This document shows positions 16,561 through 24,427 of a stretch of 64,000 nt of DNA, one piece after another. Position 1 is the first letter of the stretch; every line of letters starts with the position of its first letter. The notes beneath the pieces were generated by a model. The model saw only the letters and a program-made list of their open reading frames with translations. It was not told the DNA's origin and made no database searches. The DNA is from Brevundimonas sp. (GTDB taxonomy: Bacteria > Pseudomonadota > Alphaproteobacteria > Caulobacterales > Caulobacteraceae). The DNA lies in the NCBI GenBank assembly GCA_003248965.1, contig QFQU01000005.1, forward strand, positions 124,001-188,000. Direction: 5' to 3'. A program made the position numbers and the translations under genes.

Positions 16561-17852
16561 CGCGCGACGAAATCAAGCCTTCCCTCCCACTCCCGCTTGC
16601 CGTTGGCGTAGCACCGTAGTTGGGCGCGGAGTTCATCCCGTGCGCGTCTGGTTAAACCGGCACCCGCTTCCATCAAGTCTGTCCTGAAGGCGATTTGCCA
16701 AAGTTCGTGCCGGTGTCGCGTCGGCTCGACGATCACTGCCTCGCCGTCCTTCTGCCAGCGGTAGCCGAGGAAGTTGAAGCCAGCGCGGACGTCGCAGATC
16801 GAAGCCTCGCCCGCTCCGAAAGGGCCTGCCTCCGAGCGCCGGAGCGCCCGGAGGATGGCTTCCTTGAACACAAGCGCCGCTTCCTGTGACCGAACGACTG
16901 CCCCGACGTTGTCGGAGTACACGATCAACGTGATGAGGCCTTCTGTAGCGCGCGCATCCCGAAGGATGTGTCCCATCACGATTTCGGCCACGGTAGATGA
17001 CGCCGCTGAGCCGGTTGTGAGGCCGCTGAGGACCTCGGGGGTTTCACGCTCCGGCTTGTAAGGCGCGGAGTGTCTCACACCAGGATCTACGTTCTCTTGA
17101 CCTGTCGGATACTCCTTGGAGTTTCTCGCTCGGACCTTGAGGTGTTCCACTGACAGGTGCCGATGGATTACCTCGGGAGGTAGCCCGGTCATCCTCGCTA
17201 GCCCTGCGCAGGTCATCGACTGGTAGAACCGTCTTACGTCAATGTGGACGAAGGCGGCCCCATCGGGGGCCTGTTCCAGAGCGGAGCGAAGACGTTCGCA
17301 CGCGGCGGGCGACCCACCGGCGAGCAGGACCTGCGCGGGATGGCAGGCAAGTCGCGGGTGGGCGCGGGCGAACGGTTTGAGGGCCATGGCGATGAGGGCC
17401 GCGCAGGCTCCATCGACCAGTCCAAACTTGTAAATGGGGCGGGAGCCGCGATCAGGCTTTGGCTGCCACTCCATGCATGGCGACGCGGCACGACGAAAGA
17501 CGTCGACGGCCCCGATCTCTGCAATCAGAGCGGCATGATCACGCCGCTTGGTTGGCTTCAGTTTGGCGTTGGAGCGGATCAGCGCGACAAGGCGAGCCGC
17601 AGGACACGCTAGCATCTTCCGGGCCTTGTGCTTCGCGGCCCTGAGATCGCCCATTCTCAGCCGGTTCTCGATCTCTGCATCGAACCGTCGAACCCGGTCC
17701 TTGGCGTATTGCTTCAGCATCGGCCACTCGGTCTTCGAGAGCATTGGTGCTTGGCCCCGACCGATGGCGGACAGAATTTCGGCGGGTCGCTCCGGAAGTC
17801 GCTGCGCGATGAAGGGGGCTCCTAGGTCGTGTGCGGCGGTTCCGGTGGTCAT
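16488..17852 (-). CDS. Divergent reverse transcriptase with YSDN at motif C
   Basis: A 454-aa protein with RT palm motifs in order. Motif 1/2-like: GSRPIYKFGLVDGACAALI (about residues 135-155). Motif A: AAFVHIDVRRFYQSM, catalytic Asp in HID (about 215). Motif B: LSGLTTGSAASSTVAEIVM (about 290). Motif C: LITLIVYSDNVGAVVRS, where Asn replaces the second Asp of the usual YxDD (about 325). Motif D/E region: RAGFNFLGYRWQKDGEAVIV. A basic thumb-like tail follows. No maturase or group II intron RNA is seen, so it looks like a free-standing or defence-type RT rather than an intron or DGR enzyme. The subgroup is not recognised. The single ATG start is at 17850-17852; the upstream 190 bp holds repeats. 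Confidence 0.75.
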   Translation of the reverse strand: MTTGTAAHDLGAPFIAQRLPERPAEILSAIGRGQAPMLSKTEWPMLKQYAKDRVRRFDAEIENRLRMGDLRAAKHKARKMLACPAARLVALIRSNAKLKPTKRRDHAALIAEIGAVDVFRRAASPCMEWQPKPDRGSRPIYKFGLVDGACAALIAMALKPFARAHPRLACHPAQVLLAGGSPAACERLRSALEQAPDGAAFVHIDVRRFYQSMTCAGLARMTGLPPEVIHRHLSVEHLKVRARNSKEYPTGQENVDPGVRHSAPYKPERETPEVLSGLTTGSAASSTVAEIVMGHILRDARATEGLITLIVYSDNVGAVVRSQEAALVFKEAILRALRRSEAGPFGAGEASICDVRAGFNFLGYRWQKDGEAVIVEPTRHRHELWQIAFRTDLMEAGAGLTRRARDELRAQLRCYANGKREWEGRLDFVARYEALIDLVLPPAEPVSADLPPGR

Positions 17853-17881
17853 GGCAGTCGAATAGGGCGCATCTGTGAGCG

Positions 17882-17932
17882 TGTCTACACGTGTTGCCAG
17901 AGAAAGTTTTGCAACAAATGCTGTCTACATGT
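17882..17932. repeat. Direct repeat TGTCTACAYGT, 40 bp apart, with a GTTGC/GCAAC stem between
   Basis: TGTCTACACGT at 17882-17892 and TGTCTACATGT at 17922-17932 differ at one base and sit exactly 40 bp apart. Between them gttgc (17893-17897) and gcaac (17911-17915) can pair. This lies 30-80 bp upstream of the RT start. It may be an operator or part of an RT-associated RNA; undetermined. Confidence 0.4.
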
Positions 17933-18008
17933 TTGGGTTACTGTCTGATTTCCGCGTTGATTGGTCGATTGGGGCGTTTTGTAGAAGCATGATGCTTGAC
18001 GAGAGCAG

Positions 18009-18029
18009 AGCACTTGTTAGCGTTGTGCT
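18009..18029. promoter_or_regulatory. Inverted repeat before the unknown gene at 18043
   Basis: AGCAC (18009-18013) faces GTGCT (18025-18029) across 11 nt, just upstream of an AGGAGG ribosome site at 18032-18037. Short; weak evidence for regulation. Confidence 0.25.
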
Positions 18030-18042
18030 GTAGGAGGTGTTC

Positions 18043-18705
18043 ATGCGTGTGGGTGATCAGGCCGTGTTCAGGGGCTATACGAAACGATTTGACGACGTGC
18101 CTGACGTGTTCTGGCGCGGAGACGTCCTCGTTGTCGCCGACGTGGATGACGAAGGCATCTATCGCTGTGAGGCCGTCGCCTCGGACGGTAGTGCGATTGC
18201 TGGTCGATCCGACATGGTCTTCGCCGAGGAAATCATCCCGCTAAACTTTACGGCACGCCCGCCTATCCTCCCGGAAGGGCCATGGGAGCCGACACCGAAG
18301 GGTAGCATGTCAGACATCAACCGTATCCTGTCTCAACCCCAGTCCCAGGACTTCGCTGACCTCCGCGACCGGGCGGCCTTCCTGTTCATCACCGGCAGTG
18401 ATCCCTCGCACATACGTGCCTTCTTCAAACAGGCGCTGTCGCTGATCTCCAAGATGCACAGTCAACCGACCGCATTTGACGGCGGACGCGGCTTCCTAAG
18501 GTTGAACGACGACGTGGTGGCTCGCCTGGACTTGAATGGGCATCCCATGGTCCAGCAGGTGCGGCGCTACACGAGAGATGGCTGGCGGATCAAACAGGTC
18601 TCCGGCCCTAACGCGAGGAAGCCGCACACCAAGGTGATGCTGTGGAAAGGGCAGCAGTTCATCACCGTCCAGATCGACGGGTCAGTGCTTGATTACTGGG
18701 CTTGA
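18043..18705 (+). CDS. Protein of unknown function at the right end of the element
   Basis: A 220-aa soluble protein; no family recognised. The N-terminal 60 residues (MRVGDQAVFRGYTKRFDDVP, then GDVLVVADVDDEGIYRCEAV) look like a small beta-barrel of SH3/KOW type. A linker is followed by a helical, aromatic-rich C-terminal part ending TVQIDGSVLDYWA. The start is fixed by AGGAGG at 18032-18037, 5 nt before the ATG. It points away from the RT gene, so the two diverge from the 190-bp repeat-bearing gap. It could be an accessory of the RT or an unrelated cargo gene. Confidence 0.6.
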   Translation: MRVGDQAVFRGYTKRFDDVPDVFWRGDVLVVADVDDEGIYRCEAVASDGSAIAGRSDMVFAEEIIPLNFTARPPILPEGPWEPTPKGSMSDINRILSQPQSQDFADLRDRAAFLFITGSDPSHIRAFFKQALSLISKMHSQPTAFDGGRGFLRLNDDVVARLDLNGHPMVQQVRRYTRDGWRIKQVSGPNARKPHTKVMLWKGQQFITVQIDGSVLDYWA

Positions 18706-18713
18706 AGGGGCGC

Positions 18714-18731
18714 GTTGCCAAATGTTGCCAA
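18714..18731 (+). repeat. GTTGCCAA pair, right end
   Basis: Two GTTGCCAA copies (18714-18721 and 18724-18731) in 10-bp phase, mirroring the pair at 3707-3726 just inside the other att site. Confidence 0.6.
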
Positions 18732-18777
18732 ACACACCCCCATTGACCCCCAAATGCGCTACATATGTAGGTGGCGT

Positions 18778-18791
18778 TGCAACTCGTTGCA
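18778..18791. promoter_or_regulatory. Palindrome TGCAAC-N2-GTTGCA, copy 4
   Basis: Perfect 6-2-6 palindrome, spacer TC instead of GG, 57 bp inside attR. Confidence 0.5.
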
Positions 18792-18848
18792 CAAGCAAGT
18801 CATTGAAAAAACGCGTATCTTGTCCAGGTTGGCGAACGGTGCGGTATT

Positions 18849-18893
18849 TTGACATCGTAGGGGTCACAGGTTCAATCCCTGTCGCGTCCACCA
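18849..18893 (+). repeat. attR, 45-bp direct repeat (tRNA-Val fragment)
   Basis: Exact copy of 3640-3684. The 5' half of a tRNA is absent, so this is an attachment-site remnant and not a second tRNA gene. The following 220 bp to the peroxidase gene show nothing further. Confidence 0.95.
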
Positions 18894-19113
18894 TTTCTTT
18901 CAATGATCTAAGGGCATTGAAGGAAGCGACCTCCCCGAAAACCCCACCACAAACGCGCTATCGTAGGCTCGCCCGCGTCGCCGCCGGAGCCAGTTCGACG
19001 TCGCGCCCTCTCGTTTGCGGGGGGGACGACGCAGCGGCCCGGCCTGATGTAGGATCGTCGGACGCCGGGTGAATCACCCGCGTCTTGCGGTGGTCTGGTC
19101 GAAAGGAAAAGGC

Positions 19114-20073
19114 GTGACGGGGAACAGTTGGGAAAGGGTGCCGATCGACGCGCAGAGCGTCGGGGCGCCGTTGTCGCACGCGGCGATCTTCCTGGTCTTG
19201 AACGTCGGAGAAGGCGATGACGCCCTGGCCAAGGTCCGTTCCACGCTGGGCGATGTCGAGGACCTGGTGAAGACGGTCGGGTTTCGCGACCTTTCCGCGC
19301 GTCTGTCTTGCATCGTCGGCGTCGGCAGCGACCTGTGGGACCGGTTGAGCCCCGGGCGCCGTCCCAGCGAGCTGAAGCCGTTCACGCCCATCGCCGGCGA
19401 CCCGCACCACGCCCCGTCGACGCCCGGTGACCTGTTGTTCCACATCCGCGCCGAACGGCCCGACATCTGTTTCGAGTTCGAGCGTATCCTGCTTCAGACG
19501 CTGGGCGCCGCGGTGTCCCTGGTCGATGAGGTGAACGGCTTCCGCTATTTCGACGCGCGCGACCTCTTGGGCTTCGTCGACGGCACGGCGAACCCCGACG
19601 GCCCCGACATCGCCGCCTCGACCCTGATCGGCGACGAGGACCCGGATTTTCGCGGCGGAAGCTATGTCGTGGTTCAGAAATACCTGCACGACATGGCGGC
19701 CTGGGGCGGCGTCTCCACCGCCTTGCAGGAAGAGATCATCGGCCGCACCAAGATCGACAATATCGAGCTGGACGACGACGCCGCGCCGCGCAAGTCGCAC
19801 AAGACCCTGGCCACCATCGTCGACGCCGAGGGGGTCGAGCACGACATCCTGCGCGACAACATGCCGTTCGGCCGCGCGGGCCATGGCGAGTTCGGCACCT
19901 ATTTCATCGGCTATTCCCGCCGTCTGTGGGTGATCGAGAAAATGCTCCAGCGCATGTTCGTCGGCGAACCGGCCGGCGCCTACGACCGGCTGCTGGACTT
20001 CTCGACGCCGCAAACGGGCGTGACCTTCTTCGCCCCCTCGCGCGGTCTGCTTCAGAGGCTGTCGGGCGGCTGA
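19114..20073 (+). CDS. Dyp-type peroxidase
   Basis: Haem peroxidase of the DyP family (319 aa from GTG at 19114). It has the hallmark GXXDG loop in LLGFVDGTANPDGPD, whose Asp acts as the distal acid-base. The proximal haem-ligand His is probably in PRKSHKTLATI and the distal Arg in ILRDNMPFGRAG, by comparison with YfeX-type enzymes. No Tat signal is seen, so it is cytoplasmic or encapsulin-loaded; no encapsulin gene is adjacent. The start is placed at the GTG after AAAGGAAAAGG; the frame is open to a GTG at 19069. Confidence 0.88.
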   Translation: MTGNSWERVPIDAQSVGAPLSHAAIFLVLNVGEGDDALAKVRSTLGDVEDLVKTVGFRDLSARLSCIVGVGSDLWDRLSPGRRPSELKPFTPIAGDPHHAPSTPGDLLFHIRAERPDICFEFERILLQTLGAAVSLVDEVNGFRYFDARDLLGFVDGTANPDGPDIAASTLIGDEDPDFRGGSYVVVQKYLHDMAAWGGVSTALQEEIIGRTKIDNIELDDDAAPRKSHKTLATIVDAEGVEHDILRDNMPFGRAGHGEFGTYFIGYSRRLWVIEKMLQRMFVGEPAGAYDRLLDFSTPQTGVTFFAPSRGLLQRLSGG

Positions 20074-20104
20074 GCGATCGGAGCCGTCCGCAAGCCGTCG
20101 CGGA

Positions 20105-20476
20105 TCAGTCCTGCACCTTTTCCGTGATGAAGTGGCGGCCCTGGCGGTCCTCGATCTCGACCACCCACAGGTCGGGGTCGTAGCCGCGCTGGCGGGCGAC
20201 ATAGGCGTCCAGCTCGCTTTCGCTGTCGCTGACGACGGGCTGGATCCACAGCCGGTCGCCGTCTGGACCGAAGGCTTCGGTATAGAGGCGGGCGGTTCGG
20301 GTCGAGGTGTCGAACACCTTGACGATGACCGAGCCGGCGCGCGCGTCGCCCTTGTTGACCACGGTCGCATAGGCGCCTTCGATCTCGGCGCGGCGGATCA
20401 GGGCGCCGACCCACAGGTCGCTGGATAGAAGCAATTCGCTAACCCTGCTCGAACACGGAACCCCAACCCTGCGCAT
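20105..20476 (-). CDS. DUF1491 family protein
   Basis: A 123-aa soluble protein of an alphaproteobacteria-restricted family of unknown function. The recognisable core is LWVGALIRRAEIEGAYATVV, KGDARAGSVIVKVFD, then RLWIQPVV and the C-terminal DPDLWVVEIEDRQGRHF. The start at the ATG 20474-20476 gives a slightly long N-terminus for the family; a TTG at the LLLSSDLW stretch is an alternative. Convergent with the peroxidase, divergent from the next gene. Family call from memory of sequence pattern. Confidence 0.7.
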   Translation of the reverse strand: MRRVGVPCSSRVSELLLSSDLWVGALIRRAEIEGAYATVVNKGDARAGSVIVKVFDTSTRTARLYTEAFGPDGDRLWIQPVVSDSESELDAYVARQRGYDPDLWVVEIEDRQGRHFITEKVQD

Positions 20477-20489
20477 CTAGGGTAGGGGC

Positions 20490-21362
20490 ATGAGGATAGG
20501 CCCTTCCCCCCGTCGGACCCAAGCGCGCTTTTCGGCGCTGCTGTCGGCCGTGCTGATCGCAGGCGTTCCGGCGACCGCCCTGGCCGGCCCGGCGGACAGG
20601 TATTACGAGCGCAGCTTCGTCGTCGCCGCCCACCAGCGTTGCAACCTGTTCCAGCCTCAGCTGGCCGCCGCCCTGAACGCCGCCGCCTGGCAGGCGCGCG
20701 GCGCGGCCCTGCGCGCCGGCGCCGACGACCGCCAGATGGCCGAGACCGCCGCCCGCGCCCGCGCCCGCGCGGCGACCACCCCTTGCGCCTCGGGCGATCT
20801 GAAGCTGGTCAAGGGCCGGGTGGAGACCGCCTTCGCCGGCTGGTCGCGCACCGCCCGCATGGTGTTTCCGGGCCAGAGGGCCGACTGGACGGCCGACCGC
20901 GCCGCCTACGCCCGCCCCACCTGGCGGCTGGTCCAGACCGGCCGCACCGGCGCCTCGCCCGTCAGCATCGGGGTGGTCGGCGGCCTGAACCGGCCGGATC
21001 AACTGGCGGCCGTGGTGTCCTGGCAGGGGCGGTCGCGTCCCACCGGCGTTCGTCTGGTGTTGCGCGACAAGACGGTCGCGCCGCGCCCCTGGCTGGCGCG
21101 CGAACTACCGCCGGTCGCCCAGCGACGCGTCTTCTGGGCCGCCGGCGTGACCGACGCCGAAGAGAGCCTGCTGCCCGAAGGGCGCGAGGCGGCCCAGACC
21201 TGGACCTTCCCCGCCGCCGCCGCCGACGCCCTGTCGGGCCTGGACCCGCGCGAGGTCTTCACGGTCGAGTTCGTCTTCCGCGACGGCAGCGCGACCCGCT
21301 CGGTCTTCGAAGCCGGCGACTTCGCCGCCGGCCGCGCCTTCCTGGCGATGGGACGCGTTTAG
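20490..21362 (+). CDS. Secreted protein of unknown function
   Basis: A 290-aa protein with a Sec signal peptide (about residues 1-32, cleavage near ATALAGPADRY), so periplasmic or envelope-associated. It contains two cysteines (HQRCNLFQ and TTPCASGD) that could form a disulphide, an Ala/Arg-rich helical region, and a C-terminal beta-rich half. No family recognised. AGGGTAGGGG precedes the ATG. It converges with and overlaps the stop of the DivJ-like kinase by 4 bp. Confidence 0.7.
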   Translation: MRIGPSPRRTQARFSALLSAVLIAGVPATALAGPADRYYERSFVVAAHQRCNLFQPQLAAALNAAAWQARGAALRAGADDRQMAETAARARARAATTPCASGDLKLVKGRVETAFAGWSRTARMVFPGQRADWTADRAAYARPTWRLVQTGRTGASPVSIGVVGGLNRPDQLAAVVSWQGRSRPTGVRLVLRDKTVAPRPWLARELPPVAQRRVFWAAGVTDAEESLLPEGREAAQTWTFPAAAADALSGLDPREVFTVEFVFRDGSATRSVFEAGDFAAGRAFLAMGRV

Positions 21363-23095
21363 GCCTCGGCCTTGGCGGCGGACTGATCGGCTTCCTCCTC
21401 CGCCGGTTCGAACGGCAGGGTGGGGGGCGAGCGGACGGGCAGGCGGACGACGATGGCCGTGCCTTCGCCCAGGGTGCTGTCGATGGTCATGCGGCCGCCG
21501 TGCAGTTCGGTCAGGCTTCGGACCAGGGACAGGCCCAGGCCGGTCCCTTGCGCCTTCTGGTCGGCGCCGCCGGCCTGTTCGAACGGGCGGCCCAGGCGTT
21601 GCAGGTCCTCGGGCGCGATGCCGACGCCGGTGTCGGACACCGCCAGCTCCAGGTCCGGGCCGACGCCGTCCAGGGTCGCCGTCACCGCCCCGCCGGCCGG
21701 GGTGAACTTGACCGCATTGGACAGCAGATTCAGCGCGATCTGTTTCAGGGCGCGCGGATCGGCGTGGACCGGCAGGGCCTGCGTCGGCAGGACGGCGGCC
21801 AGGTGCACCCCCTTCTCGTCGGCCTGCAGCCGCAGCAGGGCCACGGCGGCCGAGACCGCGTCGCGCGCATCGAAGTCGGACAGAGCGAGCTGATAGCGTT
21901 CGGCCTCGATCTTGGCCATGTCCAGCACGTCGTTGATCAGGTCCAGCAGATGGCCGCCCGCCTGGTGGATGGATTCGGCATAGTCAGCGTAGCGGTCGGG
22001 CAGGGGGCCGAACAGGCGCTGGCGCATGATGTCGGCGAAGCCCAGCACGGCGTTCAACGGGGTGCGCAGTTCGTGGCTCATATTGGCCAGGAAGCGGGTC
22101 TTGCCCGCGCTCTGGGCCTCCGCCTCGGCGCGGGCGTTCTCCAGCCGCAGTTCGCGGGCGAACTGGGCCGTGCCGTCGAAGGCCTGGGCGATCAGGCGGG
22201 GCGGTTCGTCGGGCCGATCGAACCGTCGCAGGATCAGAACCACCCGCCTATCCAGGGCGGTGCGGGGGGTGAACAGGATCTCGGTCGGCTGGCCGGCGAA
22301 GGCGCGCGACAGGGCTGCCGACACGGCCGGACGGTCTGGCGCATGGACGGCGGCGACCAGACCCTGATCCGCCAGGGCCGAAACCGACAGGGCCGGGGGG
22401 GCGGCGCCCCAGTGGGCTGTGGCGCGGCCCGCCGTGTCCAGCACCAGGGTCAGGGCCGGCTGGTCGCCGAGGAGGGCGGTCAGGCGGGCGCTGTCGGCCT
22501 CGGCGGCGGTCAGGCGGCGGCGGCGCTCGCCCCAGGTCAGGCGCAGAGCGGCGATCAGGGCGATCAGGACCAGAAGGCCGGAGGCAGCGGCCAGCGCCGG
22601 CGCGGCCGCAGGGGTCGGGTTGACCCAGGCCGAGATCAGCCCCGACAGCAGGGGCAGGATCACGGCGACGGCGCCCAGCCGCGTCAGCCGGTCGTCGCCG
22701 ACGCGGGCGTGGTCCAGGGCGATCCCCGCGGCCAGCGGCAGCAGAACCAGCCCCGGAACCGGCCCGGTCGCCCCGCCCGTCAGTCCGGCCGCCGCCGTCG
22801 CCGCCAGCAGCCACCCCCCCATGACCAGGAACCGCAGGCCGGCGGTGTCGCGCGCCATCAGGACCACGCCCAGCACGCCGGGCAGGGCCGTCAGCAGAAG
22901 GGCGGTCTGGGTCGTCGGCGCCAGGATCGCGCCCGGAAGGGTCTGGGCGATCAGGGCCGCCAGGCTTACCATCACGGCCCAGCCGGCGTGCCAGATGGCG
23001 ACCAGGGAGGCGCCCGACCCCCGCTCGGGCGGCAGGGCGCGCGCATCGGCGATGCGGCGGTCCTCCTGAAAGCGATGGTGCTGGTGAATGTTCAA
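21359..23095 (-). CDS. divJ: DivJ-like membrane sensor histidine kinase
   Basis: A 578-aa kinase: about six membrane segments (residues 35-185), a PAS-like segment (about 205-300), HisKA with H341 in FLANMSHELRTPLNAVLGFA, then HATPase with N, G1 and G2 boxes (LNLLSNAVKF, VSDTGVGIAP, GTGLGLSLV). The phrase FGPLPDRYADYAESIHQAGG after the H-box is what I recall from Caulobacter DivJ, the stalked-pole kinase that phosphorylates DivK and PleD and acts upstream of CtrA. Assignment as DivJ rather than PleC or another paralogue is inference. The start is a TTG at 23093-23095 with no clear ribosome site. Confidence 0.7.
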   Translation of the reverse strand: MNIHQHHRFQEDRRIADARALPPERGSGASLVAIWHAGWAVMVSLAALIAQTLPGAILAPTTQTALLLTALPGVLGVVLMARDTAGLRFLVMGGWLLAATAAAGLTGGATGPVPGLVLLPLAAGIALDHARVGDDRLTRLGAVAVILPLLSGLISAWVNPTPAAAPALAAASGLLVLIALIAALRLTWGERRRRLTAAEADSARLTALLGDQPALTLVLDTAGRATAHWGAAPPALSVSALADQGLVAAVHAPDRPAVSAALSRAFAGQPTEILFTPRTALDRRVVLILRRFDRPDEPPRLIAQAFDGTAQFARELRLENARAEAEAQSAGKTRFLANMSHELRTPLNAVLGFADIMRQRLFGPLPDRYADYAESIHQAGGHLLDLINDVLDMAKIEAERYQLALSDFDARDAVSAAVALLRLQADEKGVHLAAVLPTQALPVHADPRALKQIALNLLSNAVKFTPAGGAVTATLDGVGPDLELAVSDTGVGIAPEDLQRLGRPFEQAGGADQKAQGTGLGLSLVRSLTELHGGRMTIDSTLGEGTAIVVRLPVRSPPTLPFEPAEEEADQSAAKAEA

Positions 23096-23217
23096 ACGAC
23101 GGGCTGTGGTTCTTTCCGGGGATCAAACTACCCCTGGCCTTGAGTCGGCGCGAGGCCGCTCCCCCCTCGGGCGACTTTCCCGGCGACGTTCACCATGAAT
23201 TTCAGGGGACAAAGCCG

Positions 23218-23697
23218 ATGGTTGTCGTTAACGGCCGCCCGGCCTATCTGGCGCCCATGACCGCGCGCACGCCCCCGACCGACACCCTGGACCAGACCCT
23301 GGCCGACCTGGCCGAGGATTTCGACCTGCTGGGCGATTGGGAGCAACGGATCGAATACGTCATCGAACTGGGCAAGGGCCTGGCCCCGCTGGACGCGGCC
23401 GACCGGATCGAGGCGAACAAGGTGCCCGGCTGCGCCGCCCAGGTTTGGCTGGCCGTCCATCCCACCGACGACGGCCGCCTGTGGTTCGCCGCCGACAGCG
23501 ACAGCGCCCTGTCCAAGGGCAATATCGCCCTGCTGCTGAAACTCTATTCCGGCCGCACCCCGACCGAGATTCTGGCCTTCGACGCCCGCGCGGCGCTGGA
23601 TCGTCTGGGCCTGCCCGCGGCCCTGACCCGCCAGCGCGCCAACGGCTTGAACAGCATGGTGGGCCGCATCCGCGAGGCGGCGCTGGCGGCGGGGTGA
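23218..23697 (+). CDS. sufE: SufE family Fe-S assembly protein
   Basis: A 159-aa sulfur acceptor that takes persulfide from SufS (cysteine desulfurase) for the SUF Fe-S pathway. The active cysteine C72 lies in NKVPGCAAQVWL, preceded by the typical DLLGDWEQRIEYVIELGK. The C-terminal half GLPAALTRQRANGLNSMVGRIR is also canonical. The ATG at 23218 follows AGGGGA by about 8 nt; MTARTPP 13 residues later is another possible start. No suf operon is nearby. Confidence 0.92.
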   Translation: MVVVNGRPAYLAPMTARTPPTDTLDQTLADLAEDFDLLGDWEQRIEYVIELGKGLAPLDAADRIEANKVPGCAAQVWLAVHPTDDGRLWFAADSDSALSKGNIALLLKLYSGRTPTEILAFDARAALDRLGLPAALTRQRANGLNSMVGRIREAALAAG

Positions 23698-23704
23698 GGC
23701 GAGT

Positions 23705-24427
23705 TCACCCGATCCCATAGTGTTCGGCCAGCGCCTGGAGCCCCTGTTTCAGCAGGGTCTTGCCCTGGCGGCGGCGCAGGCCCAGCCCCGTCTCGGCCAG
23801 TTTCAGGCTGTCGCCGTGGACGCAGATGCGGTTCAGGATCGGGCGCAGGCGCGGACCGGCGGCGGCCAGGGCCGCCTCGACCCGGCGCGCGGCGGACAGG
23901 GCGCGGTCGCCTGGCTCGGCCCGGCCGGCGCCCCAGGCCGCTCCGCCCAAGCCGGCGCGGGGCAGGGCGTCCCAGCGCATGGTCAGGGCCGCGCCGCGCA
24001 TCGCCGCCTCGGCCTCGGCGCGCAACCGTTCGCCGGCGGCGGCCTCGGCCGGCGTCAGCCATGGGCGGCCGGATACGTCCTTGCGCCGCGCCAGCCAGGC
24101 GATCGGGCTTTCTCCCAGGTTGGCGGTCTTGCGGACCAGGCGGCCGGTCTCGTCGATCAGGTCGCGCTCGCCCGCGATCAGGCCGGGCCGGCCCGCCGGC
24201 GGGCTGTCGCCGTGCGCGACTGCGGCGCGCGCGATCCAGCCGCCCTGGGCGCGGGGGCTCAGTCCGGGGCGTCCGACCAGGGCGCGGAACTGGGCCTCGT
24301 CCAGGCTCAGGCTGATCCGGCCGCGCCGGTCCGGCCCCAGCCGCAGCGCATAGGTCGCTCCTTCCGCGCCCAGCCAGGCGCCGGGGCGGGCCAGCAGGGC
24401 GCGCGCCCGTTCGACCGCCCGGCTCAT
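23705..24427 (-). CDS. DUF6456 domain protein
   Basis: A 240-aa basic, Ala/Arg-rich protein found in alphaproteobacteria, often beside a DnaA-like helix protein. The C-terminal 120 residues carry the domain: SPIAWLARRKDVSGRPWLTP, then GERLRAEAEAAM, then GDSLKLAETGLGLRRRQGKT. That end is helical and could bind DNA. The ATG overlaps the stop of the upstream gene (ATGA, 24424-24427), so the two are co-translated. Function unknown; a replication or cell-cycle link is suggested only by the partner. Confidence 0.7.
   Translation of the reverse strand: MSRAVERARALLARPGAWLGAEGATYALRLGPDRRGRISLSLDEAQFRALVGRPGLSPRAQGGWIARAAVAHGDSPPAGRPGLIAGERDLIDETGRLVRKTANLGESPIAWLARRKDVSGRPWLTPAEAAAGERLRAEAEAAMRGAALTMRWDALPRAGLGGAAWGAGRAEPGDRALSAARRVEAALAAAGPRLRPILNRICVHGDSLKLAETGLGLRRRQGKTLLKQGLQALAEHYGIG

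Noticed and set aside
17853..18042. Retron msr/msd RNA
   Set aside because: Repeats are present but I cannot find the long paired ends or typical stem-loops of a retron RNA, and the RT lacks a normal YxDD; left as an open question.
18849..18893. Second tRNA-Val gene
   Set aside because: Only the 3' half of the tRNA is present; no D-arm or 5' acceptor strand, so it is attR.
18682..18903. 73-codon minus-strand frame over the attR tRNA fragment
   Set aside because: Contains the DATGIEPVTPT-type phrase produced by antisense translation of tRNA ends; a known artefact.
20639..23143. 834-codon plus-strand frame
   Set aside because: Shadow of the secreted protein gene and the DivJ-like kinase; Arg/Gly/Gln-rich with no domain.
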